Shown here: piece by piece, positions 1 to 8,067 of the stretch
Layout of the letters: the number at the start of each line of letters is the position of its first letter
How positions within the stretch are numbered: position 1 is the stretch's first letter
Source of the DNA: a virus
IMG/VR virus record: IMGVR_UViG_3300023210_000242
Span: 1-22,733 of that record
Strand: one strand, 5' to 3'
Length of the DNA: 22,733 nucleotides
Made by a program: the position numbers and the translations under genes
Notes under the pieces: model-generated
Databases searched by the model: none
What the model was told of the DNA's origin: nothing
What the model saw: only the letters and a program-made list of their open reading frames with translations

Positions 1-248
1 TTTTAATGTACTTCCCTGATGCTATAAGAGAAATAGCTCAATGCAGTTACGCAGGACAACAACAACACAACCCTGACCTTCCATTACATTGGGACAGAGA
101 TAAGTCAGGAGACGAATTAGATGCCCTTACAAGGCACTTAATGGAATGTGGTACTGTAGATGCAGATGGAATAAGACACTCGGCTAAGGTAGCTTGGAGA
201 GCCTTAGCTAACCTGCAAAAAGAAATAGAAAATGAAGGATCAAATTAA
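1..248 (+). CDS. dATP/dGTP diphosphohydrolase N-terminal-domain-like protein, 5' end cut by window
   Basis: Likely nucleotide-pool enzyme or enzyme domain. Visible blocks are YFPDAIREIA, a QHNPDLPLHWDRDKS stretch, a TRHLMECGTVDADGIRHSAK stretch and a final VAWRALANLQKEIE helix. This pattern, with conserved His, Asp and Trp, is the one I associate with the phage family DUF5664, also called dATP/dGTP diphosphohydrolase N-terminal domain. Members cleave pyrophosphate from purine dNTPs or are assumed to do so. The first in-frame ATG is at 6, but the codon before it (TTA) is open. Family members as I remember them have more residues before YFPDA, so the true start probably lies upstream of the window. 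The stop codon (246-248) overlaps the next gene by 17 bases, suggesting translational coupling. Family is fairly secure; the enzymatic activity is inferred. Confidence 0.7.
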   Translation, partial: LMYFPDAIREIAQCSYAGQQQHNPDLPLHWDRDKSGDELDALTRHLMECGTVDADGIRHSAKVAWRALANLQKEIENEGSN

Positions 249-354
249 CGAACAGATACTAAGAGAAAAGTTAAAATCTAATCCAGATTATAAGTTAATA
301 AGAAAGCTTCAGCAATTGTTAGACGAGCCTGAAAAAAAATCATCAGAAGTCTAA
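232..354 (+). CDS. small charged helical protein, 40 aa, unknown function
   Basis: This ORF runs from ATG at 232 to TAA at 352-354 and encodes a 40-residue, Lys/Glu/Gln-rich, probably helical peptide beginning MKDQINEQIL and ending KKSSEV. I do not recognise it. It starts 17 bases before the stop of the upstream gene, an arrangement typical of coupled phage genes, and there is no other explanation for these bases. Its last 12 bases overlap the 3' end of the giant gene coming from the opposite strand, so the two operons converge with no intergenic space. It has no Cys, no membrane segment and no motif. A chance ORF of this size is possible, so confidence is moderate. Confidence 0.55.
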   Translation: MKDQINEQILREKLKSNPDYKLIRKLQQLLDEPEKKSSEV

Positions 355-3300
355 ATTTTTAAGTTCATCTTCTAGTTTTTTTATTTTTCTACCAGCAGGC
401 GAATTTTTCTGTTGTTTTCTAGCTTTAGATTTTCTATCTTTTCTTTTTTTAAGTTCTCTTTCTCCGTAGATTATTTTAAAGTCTTCATCACTTAATTTTA
501 AATCTTGCTGTTTAGAATCTTTTATGTCAGACCAATTCTGAGCCATCATATATCTTCTTATATCCTTGTATAGTGGTAATGGTACTCCTGTAAACTGACT
601 AGCCTCTAAGGCAGTTCTTAATGTCATAAACTCAGCTGCTGCTCTGTCGGCAACTTTTTTATTTTTGCTTCCCATTTTAGCAAGTAAATCACCCATTCTT
701 AATAAACTACTAGCTTGTGGAGCTAAAGGCCCTGCACCAATTCTTATTGCCGACTCAGCTACACCTTCTTTCTCTAGTTTTTGTTGGTTTATTACACTAA
801 ATATAAGAGAATGTATATATGGATTATATCCTTTGCCATCTTTGTCTGACCATAAACCTAATTCTTCTCCATATTCCTCGTTTAATTTTTCAATAGCTAA
901 ATTTACTCCAATCATAGGAAAGTTTCCTGTAGTACCTCTTGTTATTAAAGAAACTCCTGCACCTGCTAATTGTCTAGTGGTTAACTCTTCATAATCTATG
1001 TCATCTTCATCATCAAGTCCTAACACTCCATTGAACATAGAAGCTAGTGCTTTGTACATAACAACGTATAAACTCATTCTAGTCATGATTCCTGCTAATG
1101 TAGCACCTCCTTTTATAGCACCCATTTCTCCTTGTCCAACCATAGAAGCAACAGCTTGTCTTGCTGTTACAAATTCATTGATAGTAAACCGAGCCATATA
1201 GGAGTTTATTGACTTATATAATATCATTCTAGCACCATCTTGATCTGAGAGTTGATTTTTCAACACGCCACTAAAGGGGTCATTAGATGTTGCCGCTTGA
1301 GTAACTTTAGCATCAGCTGCTCTCTTGGCAGCTTGAATAGCATCTGCATACTTAGTCATGTATGCTTCGTCATTTTTTGATATTTTATCTGCGTCCATGT
1401 CTTGACCAGTTTCCTGTTTAAAAACCTTAGCAAAAGTTCCAAAAAACAAAGGTCTTGAAATCATTTTATCAGGAGTACTTAATAAATTATCTGCCAAAAA
1501 CTCTGAACCATCTGCAAACTTTTTACCAAATCGAGCTGCGTATTGAACAGTACTTTTAGCATTACTACCACTAGCTCGTTTACTTCCTTTTTTGTTTCTA
1601 ACTACACCAGCGTTTTCTGATTTAGAACCTCCTAGTATTTCTGAACCCCAATTTTTAGTTACAGTTGTAGACCCTACATTTTCTGCAAAAGACAATCCGT
1701 TTTGCATTAAAGATAAATTTGAATATTTTCCTAACCCTAATGCTAATTCTTTAGGAGCTGACATCAATCCAAATGTCAAGTTACTTCCAAGTTCTGCCAC
1801 AGCTCTTGGAGCAGATGCTAGCGTACTATAATAACCAATTTTTCTTGCTGAATCAAACCACTTTCCTCCTATAACGTCTGTACTAAAATTACTAGACAAA
1901 ACCTTATTAATAGATTCATCATATGCTCTTGACAAAGAAACAGTTGCTTCTATTACTTCTTTTGTAGCATTGTCTTGTTCAGAAAGTTTAGTTAATTGAG
2001 TTAAAGCTTTTCTAGATGTTTGTATTTCATTAGTTAAATAGTAATCCATACCTGCCATTCTTAAAGCTCTTAGTGCTGTAGCTACAGGATCAAAATCAAT
2101 TGCCTTTGCTCCTGGAGTTCTACTTATAGATGTTTTAGATTCAGTACTTGTTTGTGGATTTATGTAGTTTTTCTGTGATATTAATTGTTGGTCTAATTTG
2201 TCAGTTGTAGCATCAACTTTGTGATGAACATAATTGTTCAATAAGTCTAATTTATTACCTCTCACAATAGTTGTGGCATAGGCTTGCTTGTCGCCTAAAG
2301 CGCCATAAATTTCCTGCATTATACCTATCGCTTTCATTACTTGTGGAGATAAATTTTGTTTCATCTTCTTAGTTGTAATGACTCCTCCTTCGCTGTTTTT
2401 TGCTTTTATATCAAGTAATATATCTATGTCAGCTTGAGTATAATTGCTTTTTGTTCTAGAATTGTTAAAGTTTTCTATAGTCTTGTCTATAAATTCATTT
2501 GCTTCTGCAACCCCTTTATTACCTACGTTTGATTCGCTTTCTAAAGCTAGTAAGTATGTTTGTATTTCAAACCTTCTTCTTACTGCAGGATTAGTTCCTT
2601 CTTTATAAGTAGGAGCTATTATCTGTTCTACAGCATCAAGCTTATCTGTTAGTCTTCCTGACCAAGTTTTAAACTGACTGTACTTTGTGGCTATTGGTTC
2701 AAAACTATTATTTCTTATAGTATTATTTTTATAGTTTCCAAAAGCATTATCTACTGCAGATAAAGGATTAGTCCTCAGCAGCTCTAATGATGTTGTGGAA
2801 TTTGCTCCCCTTTTTGTGGCGTTTTTTAAACCAGCTTTTAAGGAAGCTTCGGCCCTGCTTTTAACCATAGCTATTTTATTTTTAGTAGTTCCATATTTGT
2901 CTACCAAAGGACGCATGTCATAAGCCCTACTATTTATTGACTGACCAAGTTTGTTTGCAGCGTGTGTATAATGACCATTATTAATGTTTTCAAGACTAAC
3001 TTCTAATAAATCTAATTGCTTGCCTGTTAACCCAATTAGGTCGCTGTCTTTAATGTTTTGAAACACTTGAACACCACCTGCTTCTTTAGTTGTATTGTCA
3101 AGGCTTTTTAAACTTATACCCCTAGACCTAGATTTTATTTTTGTTATAATGGCCTGTCTATTCTCAGCAAATTTATTAGCAGCTTCTACAAGCTCTTGAT
3201 TTTCATCAGTCTCTGCTGAGTTAATTTTATCTATAAGAGTTTGTAATGTAAATGAATCTAGTTTATCTAAGTCGTTTTCAATAAACTTAGAATCTTCTGA

Positions 3301-6300
3301 TATTAAAGTTTCACCATCTACATCTTCATTAATAATTTTATCTACTATAGTTTTTAAAGTTTTATTTTCTTTAGTTTCAGTCTCTTCATCTGTATCTTGA
3401 ATGTTTTCATTATACAAAGAATCAGCCATGTTCTGAGAATCTATTACTAGCTGATCATCTAACTTTAAATTTTGTTTTTGCTTTAGAAGATTACTTAAAA
3501 AATCATTATAACCATCTATGTTTTCACTAGTAAGATTTTTAGTTGGAGTATTTAGTATAGTTCCTAACCTAGATATAAGGTCTGGATTTAATCCATAGTC
3601 TCCTTTATTTAATCTTGTGGTTACTCTATTATTAAGCTTTTCTGCTTTCAAAAGTTTTGCTGCGTAATCAGCATCATTAAATACCTTTTCTGAATACTCT
3701 ATTAATTCTTGTACAGCAACCTGATTATCAAGATTAACACTATTAACTTTATTTATAACAGCTTTGGTTTGTGCTGCAGTAATAGTTCCCTTTTTACCTT
3801 TAGAATATATCTTTATCTGTTTATTAAGGTCTTTTCTTTTGGTTTTTAAATCTTGTTTACCTTCTCTGTTGGCCTTGTTCCACGCTTTCCAAAATCTTTT
3901 ACGCTGAGTATTTTCTCCTTCTTGCTTTGCCTTATCAGTTCTAGTGGTACTCTTTATAGATTGTAAAATACCTTTATATGTATCAGCCGTTACAGTTTGA
4001 CTATTTGTTTTAGCAATAGCTTCTACCTCAGCCTTAACCTCAGCTTCATTAGCAGCATATAAATCTATTTGCTCATTTGAAAAATTAGTCTCTCCATTAG
4101 CTATCTTAGTAGCTAGTCTTCTTGTTTTAGATTTATCTTTAGGAGTATCTTTTCTTTTCTTTGTAACTAATGCATCAATTTCTGCTTGATTCTCCGCATA
4201 AAACTGTTGAGCTTCATCACTAAACTCCTGATTAGATTCACCATCTACTAATCTATTAGCAAATGATTCAACCTTATTATCATTGTTCACACTCATACCT
4301 TTCTTTGCTGAGGAAGGTTGAGTAGATGTCTGATTAGTTTTAGCTGCGTCATTTGCTGCAATCTTTTCTGCATAAGCTTTAGCTTCTTTAGAAGTTTTAA
4401 AGCTTTTAGTTAAAGCATTGCTTCTAGTCATTTGACCACCTTGATTTGTATTAACTCTTACCTCAAATCTATAATCAGTATTTTTTCTGGCAGAAGGTTG
4501 ACCTTGGTCGTTTTGAGCCGAAATATTAACCTCTACTTTATCAGAAGAATAGTTTTCATATCTACCTGCTGAGTCAGGGGAATTTGGTTTTAAGAGTTCA
4601 GTATCTGTCTGCGTAGTAGTGTCGGCAGTTTGGTCTGTTTGCGTTTCACTTTCGGTTTCAGTCTGTTGGGTAGTGTCTGACTCAACGTCTCCTTCTCCCA
4701 CTTCAGTCAGTCCCACTTCGGTTTCTTTACCAACAGTTTTGCTTTCCTTATCTTTTTCTAAAGCAGCATTATTAGCTGTTTCAACAGGAAAAGCTAAGGC
4801 TTGCTTTTCTTCCATTGATAACTTATTAAAGTTTTGTACAGCTCTACTTCTAATTTCGGTGTTATTTATTTTATAGTTTTGTTCACCTGCAGCTTCTTTT
4901 TCAGCAACTAACTCTCTGCCTGCATCATCCATTAGTTTTTGTTTTGATTTGTTATTTACAAAATCAAAGTTGCTGTTTTGAATTATGTTGTTTTTTAAAT
5001 CCTGAATCTGAACATCAAGATAAGGTGAGAAAACTTCAGATACTTTTTTTTCTGATTCTAATTCCTTAATTTTATTTAAGTCACTCATCACCTGTAAAGA
5101 TGTTTCAGCACTTAAATTTGATGGTAAACCATTAATGGTTTCATTAAATATTTTAACATCACTCATTAAGTTATCAGCTTGCTGTTGCGTATAAATACCT
5201 CTCTTTACTTGTGAATCTAAAAGTGATTGTGTTTTTTTTACATTACTAGCTAATAAAGCTAAAGATTTCATTTGATCAATAGCTTTACCACCTCGTCCAG
5301 TCATACTAAAAGACCTAGTTGTATTTGCTTTTACATCTCCTGCAACAGGCATTAAGATACCTGCACTTAAAGATATAATAGAGGTGTTAGCAAAGTCATC
5401 TAAACTAATAGTCTCCTTCATTATTTGTTCACCTGCTTGTTCGTTTATGTCTGAACCAATGATATAAGCTTGTGCGCCTTGTTGAATGTTTTCTTGAAAA
5501 AATTCTTTTCCACCTTCAGTTAAATATACAGGAACATTTCTTATAACTCCATCTAATGTTTTTCGTAAATAAGACCTAGATGCTTCAATCCCTGCTCCTT
5601 GCGCATATCTGTTAATTGTATTCTCAACAATTTTTTGTTTTACTTTTGTTCCAAATATCTTATCCATAGCAACACGCTGTGTAGATATTGGAGCTGTTAA
5701 AACACCTAATGCATATCCCTGAGTCGCTGCTTCAGAAGCTAATAAATCTGCTTCCTCGTTTGATAAACCTGCATCTAGAGCTGACTTTCTAACTTGTGAC
5801 GATAATGAGCTACTCATTAAAGTACCCTGAGCAATCATAGCCGAAGCTGTTGAAGCTCTCATAGGTACTTTTTCTAACAAAGAAACAACTTGTCTACCTT
5901 GCTTGTATTTAGATGCAAATGCAATTCCTCTTGCACTTTGACCTGCTATTCCAACACCCCTAGTAAGAGCTATCTGAAGTAGCATATCTGAAGCCACACC
6001 TGCAGTTGTTACTGTTGCCCCTGTGCCACTAAAACTACTTACATCAACTCCATTTAACTGAACTTGTTTTCTTATTTCTTTTATTTGCTCTGGCTCTAAT
6101 ACGCTGCTTACTCTTATCTTTAAATCTAAATCATATATTTCTCCGTTGTCATCAATCATATACTCTCTACCATTTGCAAAAGCGCTTTTACCACTTGCAT
6201 AGGTATATCTAAGCATATCATCTCTGTTAAGTTCTGTTTCAGCTTGATTCATTTGAATTTCATCAGTAACAGATTCCATGCCTAGCCAATCATAAGTCCA

Positions 6301-8055
6301 ATCAGAAAAACTATTTATCCTATCATTTACAGAACGACCCCCTTGAGATCCTGCATCGAGCAACCATTGAGTATTTGAACCACCTGCACCACCTTCTAAT
6401 TCTCTTTGATAATTTTCTTTTGTTTCGGCTTTTTGTTTTTTTACTGCAAATGACAAAGTAGGAAATTCTTCTTCCATATAATTCCTAAGCTCATCTATTG
6501 CAATAGCAGGTTTTAAATCTATTTTATCTACATCACCATTTAAAAAAGGATTCTTTCCTTCATTCTTAATTTCGTATTCAAGAACTTGTTTGTTTACATT
6601 TTGCAAATCAACTTCAGCTAAATAGTTTTTTAGGTAATCATACTTTAATTTCTCAGCTGCCAAAGTTGGATTATAGTTTCCAGAATAGTCGTAATATCTT
6701 CCATCTTCAGATATTGTTTCGTTTTCTAGCAACTTAGCATATCTTTCTTTAAATCCGTTTTCTATTAAATAGCCATTAAATCCAGATATGTCAATTTTAT
6801 TACCATCACCTGATAGCTTTTTTAAAGTTTGCTGGTCATACATTTTTCCTAAAACATCATCTTCAAAACCTGTTGGTTCATAATCTGAGTTTTCAAAAAT
6901 CTCAAACTCTTCATCAGTATAAGCTCCATCTTCTCTTTGAAATATAGACTGAAGTTTTTCAACGCTAGCATCAGGGCCTGCTAATTCTACAAGCCTTGCC
7001 GTTTCTGCATCAAAGTCTTTAACTTTTTTAATTATAGCATTTCTTTTTTCTTTTTCTTCAGGAGTGTAACTAAAGTTTTTTACATCAGAATATTGAGAAT
7101 ATTCTTTTTGTTTTTCTTCTTGCAGTTTTAATGCATTGTCTTTAATTGACTTTACAGAAACTTCTTGTAGTTTTTCAATAGATTTTTTATTTCCTTTTAA
7201 TGCAGAGTTTATATCTGATTGCTTTACATATCCTATAGCTAATGCTTTTTGAATATTAGGATCAGCTTCTATTTTTAATTTTAATTGTTCATCTATAGGT
7301 AAATCTAAAAACTCACCTTTAGTTTCAATAGCTCTGTCTGTTTTTGTGAATGTTATACTTCCCTCTCCTCTTTCTCGATTGGGATTTGTTGCTTTTTCAA
7401 ACAAAGAACTAAGGTCATCTTTTAATAGATTTTTGTTTTTTCTAGAATCATATCTTTCTTTCCATGAACCTTCACCATAGGCAAATGCAGATTCTTTATC
7501 TGTTCCAAAATCAGCAACCTCTCCTCTTTTTTTAGCTTCTTCGTAAACAGATTCCCAATCTGATTCTGCCTGCTCAGACATGTCAACAAATTCTCCGTCT
7601 TCATTTTGAAATACTGTAGGGAAAGAAAACCAATTTTCTCCATCAAAAGTTTCGGTTTTCATTTTGTGCGTAGATACACTTCCATCGTCATTTAATTGAA
7701 CACCTTTTCTATTTGGTGCGTCAATGTTTATATTGAATTCTTCCTCAACTTCTACTTCTAAACCATCCGAAAATCCAGGAGTTGTTTCCGTCTCTGTAGT
7801 GGATTCCGTAACGACCTCGTTTGAAGTGGAAGGAGTATCGACTTGATTTTTTTTTTCAGAAGTAGCTATTCCAACATTTGTTCTCCAAGTTTCAATGTCG
7901 CTTTTTGTATACTTCTTATCTGTAAGATAAGCATGCACATTGTCTTGTATTTCTTCACTACCTGAAAAATTTGATTTCCAAGTTTCAAAATCACTTTTGG
8001 TTGCGCCATCATTAGTTAGCGTGTTCCATATGTTTTTAAGAATTTCTTCGTCCAT
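343..8055 (-). CDS. giant virion/ejection-type protein (large polyvalent-protein-like), 2570 aa
   Basis: Probably a virion-packaged protein that is ejected with the DNA or occupies the capsid lumen, as T7 gp16 or crAss cargo proteins do; this is inferred from size, position and sequence. Order seen: two short repeats around residues 8-62, each ending in an SDxETWxxN motif; an acidic Thr/Glu linker; a module at about 120-200 with SVSTHKM, WFSFPTVFQNEDG and AFAYGEGSWK, of a kind I know from other large phage virion proteins; helical regions; Ala/Gly/Ser-rich hydrophobic stretches near 685-760 and 890-905; a Thr/Glu/Gln spacer at about 1112-1155; a duplicated helical unit at 1262-1346; then long helical sequence. 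A hydrophobic segment at about 2325-2341 (MSLYVVMYKALASMF) could be membrane-active. I found no lysozyme, transglycosylase, protease or RNA polymerase (DxDxD) motif. ATG at 8053-8055, preceded by an A/T-rich leader with no Shine-Dalgarno sequence. Last gene of the minus-strand operon. Confidence 0.75.
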   Translation of the reverse strand: MDEEILKNIWNTLTNDGATKSDFETWKSNFSGSEEIQDNVHAYLTDKKYTKSDIETWRTNVGIATSEKKNQVDTPSTSNEVVTESTTETETTPGFSDGLEVEVEEEFNINIDAPNRKGVQLNDDGSVSTHKMKTETFDGENWFSFPTVFQNEDGEFVDMSEQAESDWESVYEEAKKRGEVADFGTDKESAFAYGEGSWKERYDSRKNKNLLKDDLSSLFEKATNPNRERGEGSITFTKTDRAIETKGEFLDLPIDEQLKLKIEADPNIQKALAIGYVKQSDINSALKGNKKSIEKLQEVSVKSIKDNALKLQEEKQKEYSQYSDVKNFSYTPEEKEKRNAIIKKVKDFDAETARLVELAGPDASVEKLQSIFQREDGAYTDEEFEIFENSDYEPTGFEDDVLGKMYDQQTLKKLSGDGNKIDISGFNGYLIENGFKERYAKLLENETISEDGRYYDYSGNYNPTLAAEKLKYDYLKNYLAEVDLQNVNKQVLEYEIKNEGKNPFLNGDVDKIDLKPAIAIDELRNYMEEEFPTLSFAVKKQKAETKENYQRELEGGAGGSNTQWLLDAGSQGGRSVNDRINSFSDWTYDWLGMESVTDEIQMNQAETELNRDDMLRYTYASGKSAFANGREYMIDDNGEIYDLDLKIRVSSVLEPEQIKEIRKQVQLNGVDVSSFSGTGATVTTAGVASDMLLQIALTRGVGIAGQSARGIAFASKYKQGRQVVSLLEKVPMRASTASAMIAQGTLMSSSLSSQVRKSALDAGLSNEEADLLASEAATQGYALGVLTAPISTQRVAMDKIFGTKVKQKIVENTINRYAQGAGIEASRSYLRKTLDGVIRNVPVYLTEGGKEFFQENIQQGAQAYIIGSDINEQAGEQIMKETISLDDFANTSIISLSAGILMPVAGDVKANTTRSFSMTGRGGKAIDQMKSLALLASNVKKTQSLLDSQVKRGIYTQQQADNLMSDVKIFNETINGLPSNLSAETSLQVMSDLNKIKELESEKKVSEVFSPYLDVQIQDLKNNIIQNSNFDFVNNKSKQKLMDDAGRELVAEKEAAGEQNYKINNTEIRSRAVQNFNKLSMEEKQALAFPVETANNAALEKDKESKTVGKETEVGLTEVGEGDVESDTTQQTETESETQTDQTADTTTQTDTELLKPNSPDSAGRYENYSSDKVEVNISAQNDQGQPSARKNTDYRFEVRVNTNQGGQMTRSNALTKSFKTSKEAKAYAEKIAANDAAKTNQTSTQPSSAKKGMSVNNDNKVESFANRLVDGESNQEFSDEAQQFYAENQAEIDALVTKKRKDTPKDKSKTRRLATKIANGETNFSNEQIDLYAANEAEVKAEVEAIAKTNSQTVTADTYKGILQSIKSTTRTDKAKQEGENTQRKRFWKAWNKANREGKQDLKTKRKDLNKQIKIYSKGKKGTITAAQTKAVINKVNSVNLDNQVAVQELIEYSEKVFNDADYAAKLLKAEKLNNRVTTRLNKGDYGLNPDLISRLGTILNTPTKNLTSENIDGYNDFLSNLLKQKQNLKLDDQLVIDSQNMADSLYNENIQDTDEETETKENKTLKTIVDKIINEDVDGETLISEDSKFIENDLDKLDSFTLQTLIDKINSAETDENQELVEAANKFAENRQAIITKIKSRSRGISLKSLDNTTKEAGGVQVFQNIKDSDLIGLTGKQLDLLEVSLENINNGHYTHAANKLGQSINSRAYDMRPLVDKYGTTKNKIAMVKSRAEASLKAGLKNATKRGANSTTSLELLRTNPLSAVDNAFGNYKNNTIRNNSFEPIATKYSQFKTWSGRLTDKLDAVEQIIAPTYKEGTNPAVRRRFEIQTYLLALESESNVGNKGVAEANEFIDKTIENFNNSRTKSNYTQADIDILLDIKAKNSEGGVITTKKMKQNLSPQVMKAIGIMQEIYGALGDKQAYATTIVRGNKLDLLNNYVHHKVDATTDKLDQQLISQKNYINPQTSTESKTSISRTPGAKAIDFDPVATALRALRMAGMDYYLTNEIQTSRKALTQLTKLSEQDNATKEVIEATVSLSRAYDESINKVLSSNFSTDVIGGKWFDSARKIGYYSTLASAPRAVAELGSNLTFGLMSAPKELALGLGKYSNLSLMQNGLSFAENVGSTTVTKNWGSEILGGSKSENAGVVRNKKGSKRASGSNAKSTVQYAARFGKKFADGSEFLADNLLSTPDKMISRPLFFGTFAKVFKQETGQDMDADKISKNDEAYMTKYADAIQAAKRAADAKVTQAATSNDPFSGVLKNQLSDQDGARMILYKSINSYMARFTINEFVTARQAVASMVGQGEMGAIKGGATLAGIMTRMSLYVVMYKALASMFNGVLGLDDEDDIDYEELTTRQLAGAGVSLITRGTTGNFPMIGVNLAIEKLNEEYGEELGLWSDKDGKGYNPYIHSLIFSVINQQKLEKEGVAESAIRIGAGPLAPQASSLLRMGDLLAKMGSKNKKVADRAAAEFMTLRTALEASQFTGVPLPLYKDIRRYMMAQNWSDIKDSKQQDLKLSDEDFKIIYGERELKKRKDRKSKARKQQKNSPAGRKIKKLEDELKNLDF
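4018..4272 (-). repeat. Duplicated helical unit in the giant protein (residues 1262-1298 and 1311-1346)
   Basis: ESFANRLVDGESNQEFSDEA with following YAENQAEIDALV aligns with RRLATKIANGETNFSNEQID and YAANEAEVKAEV. The shared pattern is A-x-[RK]-[LI]-x-x-G-E-[ST]-N, then FS-[DN]-E, then YA-x-N-x-AE-[IV]. A basic KKRKDTPKDKSK linker separates the two copies. This is diverged intragenic duplication, seen at protein level. Confidence 0.75.
4590..4722 (-). other. Thr/Glu/Gln/Asp low-complexity spacer in the giant protein
   Basis: About 45 residues (roughly 1112-1155) made almost only of Thr, Glu, Gln, Asp, Ser and Val, for example DTTQQTETESETQTDQ. It is probably disordered. It divides an N-terminal part of about 1100 residues from a C-terminal part of about 1400. 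The antisense frame (4619-4876) looks like a Ser/Val-rich hydrophobic protein but is only the mirror of this composition. Confidence 0.75.
7870..8034 (-). repeat. N-terminal protein repeat in the giant protein (two units, residues 8-62)
   Basis: Two diverged units of about 25 residues: the first contains LTNDGATKSDFETWKSNF, the second contains LTDKKYTKSDIETWRTNV. Shared positions are LT, TKSD, ETW and N. They precede an acidic linker, which suggests a small anchoring or packaging domain; that role is inference. Confidence 0.7.
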
Positions 8056-8067
8056 TATAAAAGTTAT

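Noticed and set aside
330-385. Possible A/T-rich hairpin with T-runs at the convergent gene ends
   Set aside because: The stem is only about 5 bp (AGAAG with CTTCT) with mismatches inside, and T-runs are common in this DNA; not enough for a terminator call.
960-1070. Acidic DDEDDID stretch in the giant protein as an RNA polymerase DxDxD active site
   Set aside because: The spacing does not give DxDxD and the surrounding residues do not match double-psi barrel polymerase motifs; it follows a hydrophobic segment instead.
665-1201. Plus-strand open frames opposite the end of the giant gene
   Set aside because: They lie fully antisense to a long coding region with conserved protein pattern, and their translations are Ser/Pro/Leu-rich mirrors without motifs.
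1592-1831. Plus-strand 79-codon frame
   Set aside because: Antisense shadow of the giant gene; no leader and no recognisable sequence.
4619-4876. Plus-strand frame that looks like a hydrophobic, signal-peptide-like protein
   Set aside because: It is the antisense of the Thr/Glu/Gln spacer codons, which read as Ser/Val/Cys/Leu on the other strand.
7422-7646. Minus-strand 74-codon frame inside the giant gene
   Set aside because: It overlaps the conserved SVSTHKM/WFSFPTVFQ module of the giant protein in another frame, so it is a shadow.
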